A stretch of 64,000 bases of DNA, from assembly GCF_021172045.1 (NCBI RefSeq), contig NZ_CP087164.1, forward strand, positions 3,720,001 to 3,784,000, read 5' to 3'. Positions 24,844 to 34,119 of this stretch are shown here, one piece after another. The notes under the pieces are model-generated. The model ran no database searches. It saw only the letters and a list, made by a program, of their open reading frames with translations, and was not told the DNA's origin. How positions within the stretch are numbered: position 1 is the first letter of the stretch; the number at the start of each line of letters is the position of its first letter. The DNA is from Capillimicrobium parvum (GTDB lineage: Bacteria > Actinomycetota > Thermoleophilia > Solirubrobacterales > Solirubrobacteraceae). Made by a program: the position numbers and the translations under genes.

Positions 24844-25486
24844 GTGCTGCGGTACATCGCGTACGGCAGCTGCACCTACCCGAGCCCGTTCTGGGAAGGC
24901 CCCAACCCCCAGCCCGGGCGCTTCGACCGAGCCGGCGAACCCCCACCACGTACCTCGGACTCCACCCCCTCACGCCCTGGGCCGAGCTGCTGCGCGTCAC
25001 CGACCGCCGCATCCCGGCAGACGTCCGCGGCCTACGCCTCGTCTCCTGGGCCGCGCGCATCCTCGCCAAGCCCCGCGACATCATCGAACCACCTTCGAAA
25101 CCGCCAGCGACCACGGCCTCGATCCGGCGGACCTCGTCTCGGACCAGCCCGGCGCATGCCAGGCCTTCGCCACCGCCCTGCGCAGCGACCCGGATGCTCC
25201 GAAGGTCATCATCGCGCCCACCGCTGCGCTGCCGGGCACCCAGACCATCACTCACCTGGGCCGCCGGCTCAGCGCCCCCTACGACCTCGAGCCCGACCAC
25301 GGCCCGGACATCGACACCTCCGTCTCCCCCACCGCCACGCTCGACTCGAGCCTGCTCTCGCTCGTCGAACTCGTCCACTATCGAGACGCCGCCGAGCCCC
25401 ATCCCGCCCTCGCCGCCTGGCACACCGGCAGCGCCTACGTCTTCGACGAGCCCGCGGTCACCGACATCGAGTACTTGATCACCTGA
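24844..25486 (+). pseudogene. RES-domain toxin (NAD+-targeting family), two frameshifts
   Basis: The start (GTG 24844) reads LRYIAYGSCTYPSPFWEGPN and PGRFDRAGE. The homology then moves frame near 24945 to TTYLGLHPLTPWAELLRVTD and again near 25085 to DLVSDQPGACQAFATALR, ending VFDEPAVTDIEYLIT. The spread of R (GRFD), E (PWAELLR) and S residues is that of RES toxins, which degrade NAD+. Two independent shifts make it a pseudogene. Confidence 0.65.
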
Positions 25487-25695
25487 ACAACCGACGCGCG
25501 CGGCTGTCGAGCACTGCGGCCACGACGCTCGGCGACAACCCCCGCGGCCTCTGATCCGCCAGACCGGGTGATCTCCCCGCCCGCAAGCCGGGATCGCGGC
25601 GGAGTTGAAGCTGTCCGGAAGCCCCCACGACTCTTCCCTTTCGCGCGAACGGCGCCGGGTCGGTTTCCGACCGCGGCGCGTCGGCAGCCGTCGAT

Positions 25696-26280
25696 CTACG
25701 TGACCGGCGGCAGGAGCGTCGATCGGGGCCGGACAGCCATCGCACGCCGCTCGGCCAGCCGGTCGAGCATCAACGCCGTGTCAACGATGGCCACGCCGGT
25801 GAGGTGCTCGTCACGGGCTTCGAAGTCCTCGACGATCGCTCGGACCGCAGCCGCGTAGGCCGGCGCGTCGTGGGCAGCGAGGCCGGCGATGGCGTCGGCG
25901 GCGCGGACGAACGCCGGCGAGCCCGCTCGCATACCTTCGGCGGCGCGGGCCGCGAGAGCATCGTCGCCGTCGACCAGCGCAGCGATCGCGAGCACGTACC
26001 AAGAAGACGGCGAGTCGCCCTCCGAGCCGACCTGCGCGCGGGCATAGGCAGCCTCATCGGGACCGTCACCGGCGATGACGGCCGCCTTCAGCGCACCGAT
26101 GAGCCGGCCATAGCTGCGCGGCGGAGCCAACTCCCACGAGTCCCGGTAGTGCGCTGCCGCCGCGCGCAAGTGAGTCGCGGCGGCCGGCGCGTCGCCCGCA
26201 AGCAGCAGTCGATAGCCCTCGCGCTCGGCCGCGATCGCCTCGTCGAGCTCGTCCAGGTGCGGGCCGGGCTCCATGGCCAT
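25696..26280 (-). CDS. Hypothetical helical (TPR-like) protein
   Basis: About 194 residues, nearly all alpha-helical and alanine-rich. Repeating helix pairs such as REGYRLLLAGDAPAAATHLR and SWYVLAIAALVDGDDALAAR suggest a tetratricopeptide-like solenoid. The end MAVRPRSTLLPPVT is unstructured. I chose ATG 26280. No catalytic motifs are visible, and neighbours are decayed genes. Function unknown. Confidence 0.6.
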   Translation of the reverse strand: MAMEPGPHLDELDEAIAAEREGYRLLLAGDAPAAATHLRAAAAHYRDSWELAPPRSYGRLIGALKAAVIAGDGPDEAAYARAQVGSEGDSPSSWYVLAIAALVDGDDALAARAAEGMRAGSPAFVRAADAIAGLAAHDAPAYAAAVRAIVEDFEARDEHLTGVAIVDTALMLDRLAERRAMAVRPRSTLLPPVT

Positions 26281-26298
26281 TTCGCCACCGTACTGCAC

Positions 26299-26770
26299 GA
26301 CAACCCCGCCGATCGTCGCTGATGGCCGAGCTTCTCTTCCTGGTCCTCCGAGTAGATCAGCATGGCTTCAGACCGTCGGGCCAGGAGCGACGGACGATGA
26401 TCGGTGAAGAGGTCCACCTTCAGGCCGCCCGACATCCGGCTCTCCTTCCGTGTGCTTCGCCGTTCTTGTCCGCTCGCGAGACGAGACCTCATCGTCGTGG
26501 GCGCTCCGGGCGATCGCCGCGGCAGATTGTGCGCGGACGACGGGCGTTGTCCGCCGCTCAGCCGGCGCACGCCGCGCTGCGCCGTCGTTTCCGGGCTCAG
26601 GTCGAACGGCACGGTTCGCGCAGATCGAGTGGCACAGGGGCGCCGCCGCCGAGAGACGTGCCGACGTCCAGACTGAATGGACATATCGTTGAGAGTTCAG
26701 CTCCCATCGGCGTGCCGTCGCTTCTCATGGGGCAGAGGGCATGACCGAGACTGATCGTACGGAGGACCTC
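26299..26770. other. Accessory gap with a short duplicated gene-start segment
   Basis: No intact gene is supported. Around 26345-26402 the sequence GAGTAGATCAGCATGGC and GACGGACGATGATCG also occur at 38540-38592, where they form the start and leader of the DHFR-like gene. Here only the first residues (MLIYS on the minus strand) remain, so a former gene copy was lost. Confidence 0.45.
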
Positions 26771-28609
26771 ATGGTCAGCAGTTCGACTCAGCACAGTGGC
26801 TCCATCGGGAACGTGTCGCAGAGCGGCATCCCCGGCGAGGTGGACGTGGCGATCGTCGGGTCCGGCGGTGCAGGCCTGATGGCGGCACTCACGGCCGCCA
26901 AGGAGGGCGCACGAGTCCTCGTCGTCGAGTCCCGGGAGATCGTCGGGGGCGCCACCGGGATCTCTGCGGGAGCAGCCTGGATCCCCAACCACGGCTTATC
27001 GACCAAGGACCTGAACGTGAACGACGACCTGGACAAGGCTCGCCGCTACATCTACGGCCAAGGTCGCGACCAGATCCTCGACCACGACCTGGTGGAGAAG
27101 TTCCTGGAAACCGGGCCCCACGTCGCCCGGTTCATCGAAGAGCACACCTCTTTCGGGTGGATCCCGACGATCTGGCCGGACTACCGCTCCGACATCGACG
27201 GCGCGTCCGTCGGTCGGGCACTCTTTCCCGGCCCGTACTCCCCCGAGGGACTGGGCGAGGCCGCGAAGTTCGTGCGACCGGCCCTGACGACGGGCATGGC
27301 CAAGAACCCGCTCCCGTTCTGGTTGCTGGGTGGGATCGGCATCGATGACGTCTGGCTCGCCGGACCGGCATTGGTCGGAGCCCTGCTCGAGGCCGGCCTG
27401 CGCAATGGCGTCGACGTACGCGTCGAGACGCCGGCGACCCGGCTCGTCACGGACGAGTCGGGCGTGCGGGGGATCGTCGTACGGGCTGATGGCGTCGAGC
27501 ACACGGTGCGCGCCACCAGGGGGGTCCTCCTGGCCAGCGGCGGCTTCGAGAGCTCGACCGAGCTCACCACGACCTACCTCGGGGCGCCCTTCGGCGTGCA
27601 GGTCTCCCCCAAGGGCCATGACGGCATCGCGGTGCAGTTGGCCCAGGAGCTGGGCGCTGATCTGACCGGTATGGAGGACGCCTGGTGGATGCCCGGGGTG
27701 CAGCTGCCCGGTGAGGAGCTGGAGGGCCGCCCGCTGAGTCGAGTGTTCCTGGGCGAGCGAGCGCTGCCGCACAGCATCATGGTGAACAGCCGGGGTGAGC
27801 GCTTCGCGAACGAGGCCCTGGCCTACGACCAGTTCGGGCAGATCATGCGCGAGGTCGACCCGGAGACGGGCACCATGCCGAATGCCACGGCGTGGCTGAT
27901 CTTCGACCAGAACTACTGGACGAAGTTCGGGATCTTCGGCATCACGCCGGGCGGAGAGGTGCCCGACTACCTCCACCGCGCCGACACCCTGTCGGAGCTG
28001 GCGGCCAAGATCGGCGTCGACGAGGTGGGGCTGCTCCGCACCGTCGACCGGTTCAACCCCGAGGCCGCACGAGCTCGCGATCCGCAGTTCAACCGCGGTG
28101 ACACGTTGTTCGACCGCTACTTCGGCGCCTTCTATCCCCGGCTGGGCAAGAACTCGCCCGACGCGCGGTTCCCCGCCGCCACCGTAAAGGCTCGGATGGG
28201 CATCGCCGCGGCGATCGGTCCCATCGTGAGCAAGCTCGCGGGACGGGTGGCGAAGAAGAACGACCCCGAACGGGTGCGTTCCATCGTGGTCGGGCCCCTG
28301 GCGAAGATCATCCGACCCATGCTGAAGAGCCCGAAGTCGAGCGTGCTCGGGCCCGTCGACACTGCGCCGTACTACGCGCTCAAGGTCGAGGCCAGCGCGC
28401 TCGGCACCGTGGGTGGTCCGAGAACTGACGCACTCGGCCGCGCGCTGGACACCGACGGCAAGGTCATTCCGGGACTGTACGCCGCCGGCAACGCAGGTGG
28501 CGCGCCCACGAAGGGGTTCTACGGAGGCGCCGGAGGGACGATCTCCCTTGGGCTGGTGTTTGGCTACCTGGCGGGACGGGAAGCGGCCCGGCGGCAGGAT
28601 GACGCCTGA
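26771..28609 (+). CDS. FAD-binding dehydrogenase (3-ketosteroid dehydrogenase / fumarate-reductase-like)
   Basis: A 612-residue flavoprotein. The FAD motif is VAIVGSGGAGLMAALTAAKE (about residues 24-43), and the KstD-like C-terminal FAD segment is GLYAAGNAGGAPTKGFYGGA. The central region follows the flavocytochrome c/KstD fold. Such enzymes dehydrogenate steroid or similar cyclic ketones. ATG 26771 is chosen because GGAGG stands 6 bases before it; an in-frame ATG lies ten codons upstream. It stands alone in the accessory stretch. Base composition is slightly less extreme than neighbours, which fits later acquisition. Substrate not determined. Confidence 0.8.
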   Translation: MVSSSTQHSGSIGNVSQSGIPGEVDVAIVGSGGAGLMAALTAAKEGARVLVVESREIVGGATGISAGAAWIPNHGLSTKDLNVNDDLDKARRYIYGQGRDQILDHDLVEKFLETGPHVARFIEEHTSFGWIPTIWPDYRSDIDGASVGRALFPGPYSPEGLGEAAKFVRPALTTGMAKNPLPFWLLGGIGIDDVWLAGPALVGALLEAGLRNGVDVRVETPATRLVTDESGVRGIVVRADGVEHTVRATRGVLLASGGFESSTELTTTYLGAPFGVQVSPKGHDGIAVQLAQELGADLTGMEDAWWMPGVQLPGEELEGRPLSRVFLGERALPHSIMVNSRGERFANEALAYDQFGQIMREVDPETGTMPNATAWLIFDQNYWTKFGIFGITPGGEVPDYLHRADTLSELAAKIGVDEVGLLRTVDRFNPEAARARDPQFNRGDTLFDRYFGAFYPRLGKNSPDARFPAATVKARMGIAAAIGPIVSKLAGRVAKKNDPERVRSIVVGPLAKIIRPMLKSPKSSVLGPVDTAPYYALKVEASALGTVGGPRTDALGRALDTDGKVIPGLYAAGNAGGAPTKGFYGGAGGTISLGLVFGYLAGREAARRQDDA

Positions 28610-28764
28610 GCCATCTCGCTCTTGACCTCGGCGCTGGGTGTTGTGCCAGTGCACCCAGCCCAGCGTGGCCAGCTGCCGCTCGCGCGGAGAAGCAGCTCAC
28701 GTTCTTTCGCCTCACCGCGGCGTTCGACACATTCGCTCGTGATCGTCGGCGGCTGGCCCGTGGG

Positions 28765-29592
28765 TCAGGTCTGGTCGTCATCGACGGTGTGGTGGACGAG
28801 CGCGGCGGCGAGGTAGCGGTAGGTGTATTCCTCGGCGAGCTTGCGGGAGTCGGCGAACACGATCGGGATCGATGGGTAGCGGACCTGGAGGCGGGCGACG
28901 AGTTCCAGCAGCCAGCCGGGCTGGGTGTATTGGTCGTTGAGCAAGGCGCCGTAGCGCTGCTCGACGACGACTGCGGCGGCCGGGAGCGCGGCGAGCTCGG
29001 CCAGCCGGTAGTTCAGCGAGCCGTCGATGAGTGACTTGTTGAAGTCTTCGGGCGTCTTGCGCTCGACGGCCGCGACGATCCGGTCGTCGTCGCGCACGGC
29101 GTAGTCGCCGGCGGGCAGCGCGCTGCGCCGGCGTTCGACAGGTCGGCCGGCGAACTTGTAGGGGTAGCGCTCGCGGGTGTCGACCTCGATCGTGAGCTGG
29201 TCCAGCTGGGAGGCGCGACGGGTCGGGACGCGCTGGCCGGGCCGCGCGCGCTTGGCGGTGCGGGCGGTCTGCCAGAAGATCATCGGCCGACCGCCGACGC
29301 GACCCGGGTTGGGCCTGGTGAAGACGATCTGCGAGCGGTTGTTGCGACCGCGGTCCAGGACGAGGTCGATCGCGGCGCCGCGGCGCGCGCAGTGACGGAC
29401 GGCGACCTGCTCGACGATCTCAGCGTCCGCAGGCCACTCGTCGAGCGGGTGGCAGTAGACCCGCGCCGTCGTGGGCCACCTGTCGCGCGCCTTGAGCAGG
29501 ATCCCGCCGTCGATCGGCAAACGCAGCAGGTAGGGAAGCGTGCTCTCGGGATCGGGGTTGCGCGCGATGACGAAGTCGACCTGCTCGGTCAT
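28765..29592 (-). CDS. ERCC4-type nuclease domain protein
   Basis: A 275-residue protein. The C-terminal half holds an ERCC4/XPF-type nuclease core: IEVDTRERYPYKFAGRPVER, LPAGDYAVRDD, and AAVERKTPEDFNKSL with the E-R-K motif. The N-terminal 130 residues are unassigned. Its ATG overlaps the stop of the truncated PIN gene (ATGA). Stand-alone actinobacterial ERCC4 proteins are often near mobile DNA; a DNA-repair or element-linked structure-specific nuclease is likely. Confidence 0.75.
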   Translation of the reverse strand: MTEQVDFVIARNPDPESTLPYLLRLPIDGGILLKARDRWPTTARVYCHPLDEWPADAEIVEQVAVRHCARRGAAIDLVLDRGRNNRSQIVFTRPNPGRVGGRPMIFWQTARTAKRARPGQRVPTRRASQLDQLTIEVDTRERYPYKFAGRPVERRRSALPAGDYAVRDDDRIVAAVERKTPEDFNKSLIDGSLNYRLAELAALPAAAVVVEQRYGALLNDQYTQPGWLLELVARLQVRYPSIPIVFADSRKLAEEYTYRYLAAALVHHTVDDDQT

Positions 29593-29762
29593 GACGTGGT
29601 GAGGAGGTCTGCGAACTGGCGGGGTGAGGGGACCGGCGGGTCGGGGTCGGTGAGGTCGCGCAGGCCGCCGGAGGCGAGGTAGTCGGCGCCGGTCGCGCGT
29701 GGCTGACCGGCGAGGGAGATCGCGGCCGAGACGAGCACGTCCGGGTCACCGACGAGGCGCAC
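29589..29762 (-). pseudogene. PIN-domain toxin, internally deleted
   Basis: A GTG-started frame of 57 codons reads RLVGDPDVLVSAAISLAGQP, the first acidic strand of a PIN RNase, then ends abruptly with SPRQFADLLTTS, the usual tail of the family. The central acidic residues are missing, so the toxin is inactive. It follows the Phd-like antitoxin by 10 bp. Confidence 0.6.
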
Positions 29763-29772
29763 GCATCAGCGG

Positions 29773-29973
29773 TCAGGGCCTGGCGCGGCGCTCGCGGCCG
29801 CCGGCGAGCTTGAGGTAGCGCTCGTAGGAGAGGACAACCGCTTCCGGGCGCCGGCGGGCGCCGATCACGACCGGTTCGGCGTCGGCACCGGCCTCACCGG
29901 GGCGCTCCAGCAGCGCGGGCAGGTGCGGGCGTCCCTCGCGGGTGGCCAGGACGTCATGTGGTCGGCGAGCCAT
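29773..29973 (-). CDS. Phd/YefM-family antitoxin
   Basis: A 66-residue protein starting MARRPHDVLATREGRPHLP and ending PVVIGARRRPEAVVLSYERY then LKLAGGRERRARP, the conserved strand-helix of Phd antitoxins. It would neutralise the PIN toxin downstream and repress the pair; the toxin is now truncated. Its ribosome site and first codons lie in a tandem duplication. Confidence 0.75.
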   Translation of the reverse strand: MARRPHDVLATREGRPHLPALLERPGEAGADAEPVVIGARRRPEAVVLSYERYLKLAGGRERRARP

Positions 29974-30026
29974 GTCTCCAAAGGTAAGCACGAACGCGAG
30001 CCATGTCTCCAACGGTAAGCACGAAC
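29965..30026. repeat. Two tandem 31-bp repeats over the antitoxin start
   Basis: Copies at 29965-29995 and 29996-30026 differ at one base (AAAGG versus AACGG). Each carries a ribosome site and an ATG on the minus strand (GGAGACATGGCTCGC), so the antitoxin has two possible starts 31 bp apart, in different frames. Confidence 0.75.
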
Positions 30027-30164
30027 GTGTACGCGTAAGTGAACGCGTTCTGGGGCGGTTCGATGGAAGCCGCGACGTCGTCGGCCCGCGCGTCGGCGCG
30101 GCGCAGGGCGTGCGAGAACAACGAGCTTGCGCTCGAGGAGCTGCGGCTGCTCGCCGAGTCGATG

Positions 30165-30345
30165 ATCGAGATCGTGCGCCGCACGAGCCGCAAAATTGGA
30201 TTGCTCATGGACGCGACGGATCTCTACCACCAGCTCTGCGTCGCGTTGGGCACGCGCAGACGCCGCCACCTGGCGTCGCTTGACCGCGTAGTACGTCGAC
30301 GGGCGGCAGATCGGCTCGACCGCGAAGCGAACCCCTGTGGTCATC
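30165..30345 (-). pseudogene. IS3-family OrfB scrap
   Basis: A minus frame reads VRFAVEPICRPSTYYAVKRR then SARAQRDAELVVEIRRVHEQ, the N-terminal HTH_21 region of IS3 OrfB. It resembles but is not identical to the larger IS3 remnant at 2.7-3.3 kb. Both ends are lost. Confidence 0.65.
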
Positions 30346-30414
30346 GATGAAGACGGCAGGGTCGCGTCCCCCACGCCCGCCTGAGCGGCCGGGCGGAGCG
30401 CCACACTCGCCGGG

Positions 30415-31500
30415 TCAACCCTCCCACGCGAGACGGGCCGCCCGCCGTGCGAGCATCGGAACGCCGGCTTCGAGCCGGCCGAAGAAGGCATCGTCCGTGC
30501 TGCCGGCGAGGAACCTCTGGTAGCTGCTCTCCAGGAAGATCGCGGATTTCCAGAGCGCGAGGGTCTGGTACCAGCGCAGGTTCGACAGGTCGCGTCCCGA
30601 GCGCTGCGCATAGCGCTCGGCCAGCGCGAGGCGGCCCGGGAAGCCGGACAGGCGCGTCACGGCCGACAGGTCGAGCATCGGATCGTCGGCATCGCCCGGA
30701 TCCGCCCACGTGGCCGTCATGTAGCCCACGTCGGCGAGCGGGTCGCCGAGCGTGGCCATCTCCCAGTCGAGCACGGCGACCAGCCGCGTCCCCGGCTCGG
30801 CCGCGTACATCATGTTGCCGAGCCGGTAGTCACCGTGAACGATCGAGAGACCGCCGCCGGCCGGCCGCGTGGCGTCGAGCCAGTCGGCGAGCTCATGCAG
30901 CTCCGGCAATGGCCGCGCGGCGTTCCCCTCCAACAGTCCGCGGAAGCGGCGGATCTGCCGCTCCAGGTAGCCGTCTCGGCGGCCGAATTCGCCGATCCCC
31001 GTGGCGTCGATGTCGACCGCGTGCAGCTCGACCAGCCCGTCGACGAGCTGCCACGCGATCGCCCCGGGATCGGCCGGCCGGCTGAAGTCCGCCGGCAGCT
31101 CCGTGGTCAGGACGTGACCATCGATGCGGCGCATGACGTAGAACGGCGCGCCGATGACCGCGTCGTCGTCACACGTCGCGACGATCTCGGGAACCCGGAC
31201 GCCGGCTCGCTCGAGCGCTGTCAGCAGCCGCGCCTCGCGGAGCACGTCGTGCGTGGATGGGGCCAGCGGACCGCGCGGCGGGCGCCGCAGCACGAAGCGG
31301 TCGTCGCCGCGGTCGATGGCGTAGGTGACGTTCGAGTGACCGTCACCGAGGGGCTCCGCGGTCGGCGCGCCCGCGCCCACCCCGGCAGCGTCGAGGAACG
31401 CCTCCAGCGGCTCGAGGACGATCAGCGGCTCGCGCGGCGACCACGCCGCCTGTTCGTGCGTGGCGACGACGTCGTCGGTGCGCGGCGGCGCGTCGGTCAT
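30415..31500 (-). CDS. APH-family phosphotransferase (acyl-CoA dehydrogenase-associated)
   Basis: A 361-residue kinase-fold protein. Motifs are GDGHSNVTYAIDRGDDRFVL (nucleotide site), SIVHGDYRLGNMMY (catalytic HGD) and AVLDWEMATLGDPLADVGYM (metal DWE). Proteins of this branch occur next to acyl-CoA dehydrogenases and phosphorylate hydroxyacyl substrates, as in the ACAD10/11-type pathway for 4-hydroxy acids. Its ATG overlaps the dehydrogenase stop by 4 bp, supporting that link. Not an antibiotic-resistance gene by context. Confidence 0.85.
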   Translation of the reverse strand: MTDAPPRTDDVVATHEQAAWSPREPLIVLEPLEAFLDAAGVGAGAPTAEPLGDGHSNVTYAIDRGDDRFVLRRPPRGPLAPSTHDVLREARLLTALERAGVRVPEIVATCDDDAVIGAPFYVMRRIDGHVLTTELPADFSRPADPGAIAWQLVDGLVELHAVDIDATGIGEFGRRDGYLERQIRRFRGLLEGNAARPLPELHELADWLDATRPAGGGLSIVHGDYRLGNMMYAAEPGTRLVAVLDWEMATLGDPLADVGYMTATWADPGDADDPMLDLSAVTRLSGFPGRLALAERYAQRSGRDLSNLRWYQTLALWKSAIFLESSYQRFLAGSTDDAFFGRLEAGVPMLARRAARLAWEG

Positions 31501-32681
31501 GCCCGCACGTCGGCCCGCGCGCGCTCGCGATCCCGGACGGCGCGGCGCGCGATGGCCCAGTGATGCGTCTCGGTCGGCCCGTCGTAGATGCGAAACGGCC
31601 GGACCTCGGCGTAGATGCGCGCGAGCGGGCTGTCGCCGGACACTCCGAGGCTGCCGCAGATCTGCAACGCGCGATCGACGATCCGCCCGACCGCCTCGCC
31701 CACGTGCGCCTTGGCCACCGACGACTCGTGCCGCGCCGGCTGTCCCTGGTCCAGCGCCCAGGCGCACTGCCAGATCAACGCGCGGCTGGTCTCGACGTCG
31801 ATGACCGACTGCGCGATGCGCTCCTGGACCATGCCGAGCTCGGCGAGCTTGGACCCGAAGGCCTCGCGCTCGCCGGCCCGGTCGATGGCCGTGTCGAGCG
31901 CCCGCCGAGCCAGGCCGAGCCAGCGCATGCAGTGCGTCAGGCGCGCCGGCGCGAGACGCACCTGCGCGTAGCGAAAGCCCTCGCCCACCGCCCCGAGCAC
32001 CGCATCCTCCGGCACGCGACAATCCTGGAAGACCACCTCGGCATGGCCACCCGGAAACGAACGGTCCATCGCATCGACGACGCGCTCGATGCGCCAGCCC
32101 GGGTTCTCGGCATCGACCAGGAACATCGTTGCGCCCTCCGGCGCGCGCGCCATGCAGATCGCGAACGCCGCTCCCTCGGCGCCGGTGATGAACCACTTGC
32201 GCCCGGTGATCGACCAGCCGCCATCCACGCGCGTCGCCGTCGTCTGCAACATCGACGGGTCCGACCCGGCGCCCGGAGCGGGCTCGGTCATCGCGAAGCA
32301 CGATCGGGTGTCCCCGGCCGCCAGCGGAGCCAGATAGCGATCGCGCTGCTCGTCGGTCGCGATGAGATGCAGCATGTGCATGTTGCCCTCGTCCGGCGCC
32401 GCGCAGTTCAGCGCCTGCGGCCCCAGGATGCTGTATCCGGCCTCCTCGAACACGACCGCCATCCCGCGGGTGTCGAGCCCCAGGCCGCCAAGCTCGCGCG
32501 GGACCTGCGGGGCGAACACCCCGGCCGCGCGAGCGGCACCCTGCAACTCGCGGCGCAGGCCCTCGTCGAGCCCATGCTCGGACCGGTCGCGCGGCTCGGC
32601 GGCGATCACCACGTCGGCCACGAACGCCCGAGCGCGGTCGCGCAGCTCCACGACGTCGTCGGGTAGCGAGAAGTCGATCAT
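31497..32681 (-). CDS. Acyl-CoA dehydrogenase
   Basis: A 394-residue FAD enzyme with the three-domain fold: N-terminal helices (MIDFSLPDDVVELRDRARAF), the FAD-contact strand CFAMTEPAPGAGSDPSMLQT with WFITGAEGAAFAICMARAPE, and the C-terminal helices with LQICGSLGVSGDSPLARIY. It introduces a double bond in an acyl-CoA and passes electrons to ETF. It is coupled to the SDR gene upstream and the APH gene downstream by 4-bp overlaps, forming one TetR-controlled operon. Confidence 0.9.
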   Translation of the reverse strand: MIDFSLPDDVVELRDRARAFVADVVIAAEPRDRSEHGLDEGLRRELQGAARAAGVFAPQVPRELGGLGLDTRGMAVVFEEAGYSILGPQALNCAAPDEGNMHMLHLIATDEQRDRYLAPLAAGDTRSCFAMTEPAPGAGSDPSMLQTTATRVDGGWSITGRKWFITGAEGAAFAICMARAPEGATMFLVDAENPGWRIERVVDAMDRSFPGGHAEVVFQDCRVPEDAVLGAVGEGFRYAQVRLAPARLTHCMRWLGLARRALDTAIDRAGEREAFGSKLAELGMVQERIAQSVIDVETSRALIWQCAWALDQGQPARHESSVAKAHVGEAVGRIVDRALQICGSLGVSGDSPLARIYAEVRPFRIYDGPTETHHWAIARRAVRDRERARADVRA

Positions 32682-33475
32682 TGCGCGGTCCAGCCTCCGT
32701 CGATGTAGATGGTCGTGCCGGTGATGTACGTGGACGCGGCACCGGCGAGGAACAACACGGCGGGGACGACCTCGGCCGTCGCGCCGAACCGCGCCATGGG
32801 GATCCGGCCAAGCAGCGACTCGCGCCAGCGGGGATGATCGAGCAGCCCGGTCGTCATATCCGTCTGCAGATAGCCGGGCGCCACGGCGTTGACCCGCACC
32901 CCACGATCGGCCCACTCGACCGCGAGCGTGCGCGTCACCATCTCCAGGCCGCCCTTGCTCGCCGCGTAGGCGAGCGTCCGCTCATGCGCGCGGATGCCGT
33001 GGATCGACGACACGTTGACGATGCTGCCGCCGCCGGCCGCCTCCAACAGCGGCAGCGCCGCACGGCAGCACCGCAACGGCGCGGTCAGGTTGACGTCCAG
33101 CACGTCGGCCCAATCGGCATCCTCGAGCCGCTCGCTTCGCACGAACGCGGCGCTGATGCCCGCGTTGTTGACCAGCACGTCCACGCGCCCCCAGCGCTCG
33201 CGCGCCACCGCGGCGGCGCGCTCGACCACGTCACGGTCGGCGATCGAGCCGGCCACCGCTGCCGCCTCCCCGCCGTGCGCACGGATCTCGGACACGATCG
33301 CGTCCAGGCGCTCCTGCGAACGGGCGCTCAGCAGGACCGCGGCGCCGGCACCCGCCATCGCGTAGGCGACCGAGCGACCCAGCCCGCGGCTCGCGCCCGT
33401 CACCCACGCCACCTTGCCGTCCAGCCGCAGCCCCGGCGGATCCGTCAGCAGACCGATGTCGTCGGCGGCGCTCAC
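32678..33475 (-). CDS. Short-chain dehydrogenase/reductase
   Basis: A 265-residue SDR. The cofactor motif is VTGASRGLGRSVAYAMAGAG, with NNAG at about residue 107 and the catalytic tyrosine-lysine in YAASKGG; the end GTTIYIDGGWTAQ is typical. It probably oxidises a hydroxyacyl-CoA or related alcohol in the same pathway as the acyl-CoA dehydrogenase. Overlaps both neighbours by 4 bp. Confidence 0.9.
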   Translation of the reverse strand: MSAADDIGLLTDPPGLRLDGKVAWVTGASRGLGRSVAYAMAGAGAAVLLSARSQERLDAIVSEIRAHGGEAAAVAGSIADRDVVERAAAVARERWGRVDVLVNNAGISAAFVRSERLEDADWADVLDVNLTAPLRCCRAALPLLEAAGGGSIVNVSSIHGIRAHERTLAYAASKGGLEMVTRTLAVEWADRGVRVNAVAPGYLQTDMTTGLLDHPRWRESLLGRIPMARFGATAEVVPAVLFLAGAASTYITGTTIYIDGGWTAQ

Positions 33476-34077
33476 AGCAGCGTGTCCATCAACCGGGCGA
33501 ACGACTCGGTCGCGCGGCGCTGAGCGGCGGCCGGCTCAAGCTGCTGGACGAGCAGGCCCTGCAGCGCCGCGTTGACGGTGTCGCCCACCGCCGCGGGATC
33601 GACGTCGTCGCGGATCGAACCGTCGGCCTGCCCGGCGGCGACGAGCTCGGTCATGTACGCGCGCTGGCGCCGCTGCACGCGCAGCGCGATCGCCGCCAGG
33701 TGCGGACGCGACGAACCCGCTTCGACGTGCAGGCGCAGCAGCAGCCGGTAGAACGGCGTCCCGGACCCATACAGCCGAGCGGTCGCGTCGATCAGCCCCT
33801 GCAGCCGCTCCCGGCCCGCACCCGTCCCGCTCGCGGCGACGACGCGCTCGGCGTGCCGACGGACCGCCTCCTTGTAGACCTCCTCGACCAGCTGCTCCTT
33901 GGAGCCGAAGTGGTGATACAGCGCGCCCTTCGTCACCCCCACGTCAGCCGCGATCACATCGAAGCTCGTATCCGCGCCGCCCTCCGCGAACCGCGAGATC
34001 GCAGCCTCCAGCAGGCGTTCGCGGGTGACACGACCGGATTCGACACGACTGGTGGCAGCGGTCACATCTCCAAGCAT
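33472..34077 (-). CDS. TetR-family transcriptional repressor
   Basis: A 201-residue regulator. The helix-turn-helix is RERLLEAAISRFAEGGADTS then DVIAADVGVTKGALYHHFGS, followed by a ligand-binding helical domain with ALQGLLVQQLEPAAAQRRAT. It heads the minus operon (TetR-SDR-ACAD-APH) and diverges from an acyl-CoA synthetase gene. The palindrome that overlaps its start codon is the likely self-operator, and an acyl-CoA is the likely inducer. Confidence 0.9.
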   Translation of the reverse strand: MLGDVTAATSRVESGRVTRERLLEAAISRFAEGGADTSFDVIAADVGVTKGALYHHFGSKEQLVEEVYKEAVRRHAERVVAASGTGAGRERLQGLIDATARLYGSGTPFYRLLLRLHVEAGSSRPHLAAIALRVQRRQRAYMTELVAAGQADGSIRDDVDPAAVGDTVNAALQGLLVQQLEPAAAQRRATESFARLMDTLL

Positions 34078-34096
34078 ACCTACGCGTATGTATGCT
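34073..34096. promoter_or_regulatory. TetR operator palindrome
   Basis: A 24-bp inverted repeat with outer arms AGCATAC and GTATGCT and centre TACGCGTA overlaps the TetR start codon and lies 24 bp before the synthetase ATG. One repressor bound here would control both directions. Confidence 0.8.
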
Positions 34097-34119
34097 GGCG
34101 TCGTCGAAGGAGAGCCCGC

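Noticed and set aside
30415-31500. Aminoglycoside resistance gene
   Set aside because: The APH fold is present, but the coupling to an acyl-CoA dehydrogenase marks the ACAD-associated branch.
30415-32811. One 798-codon minus-strand protein
   Set aside because: Only the last 361 codons from ATG 31500 match the kinase; the upstream part is a shadow of the acyl-CoA dehydrogenase frame.
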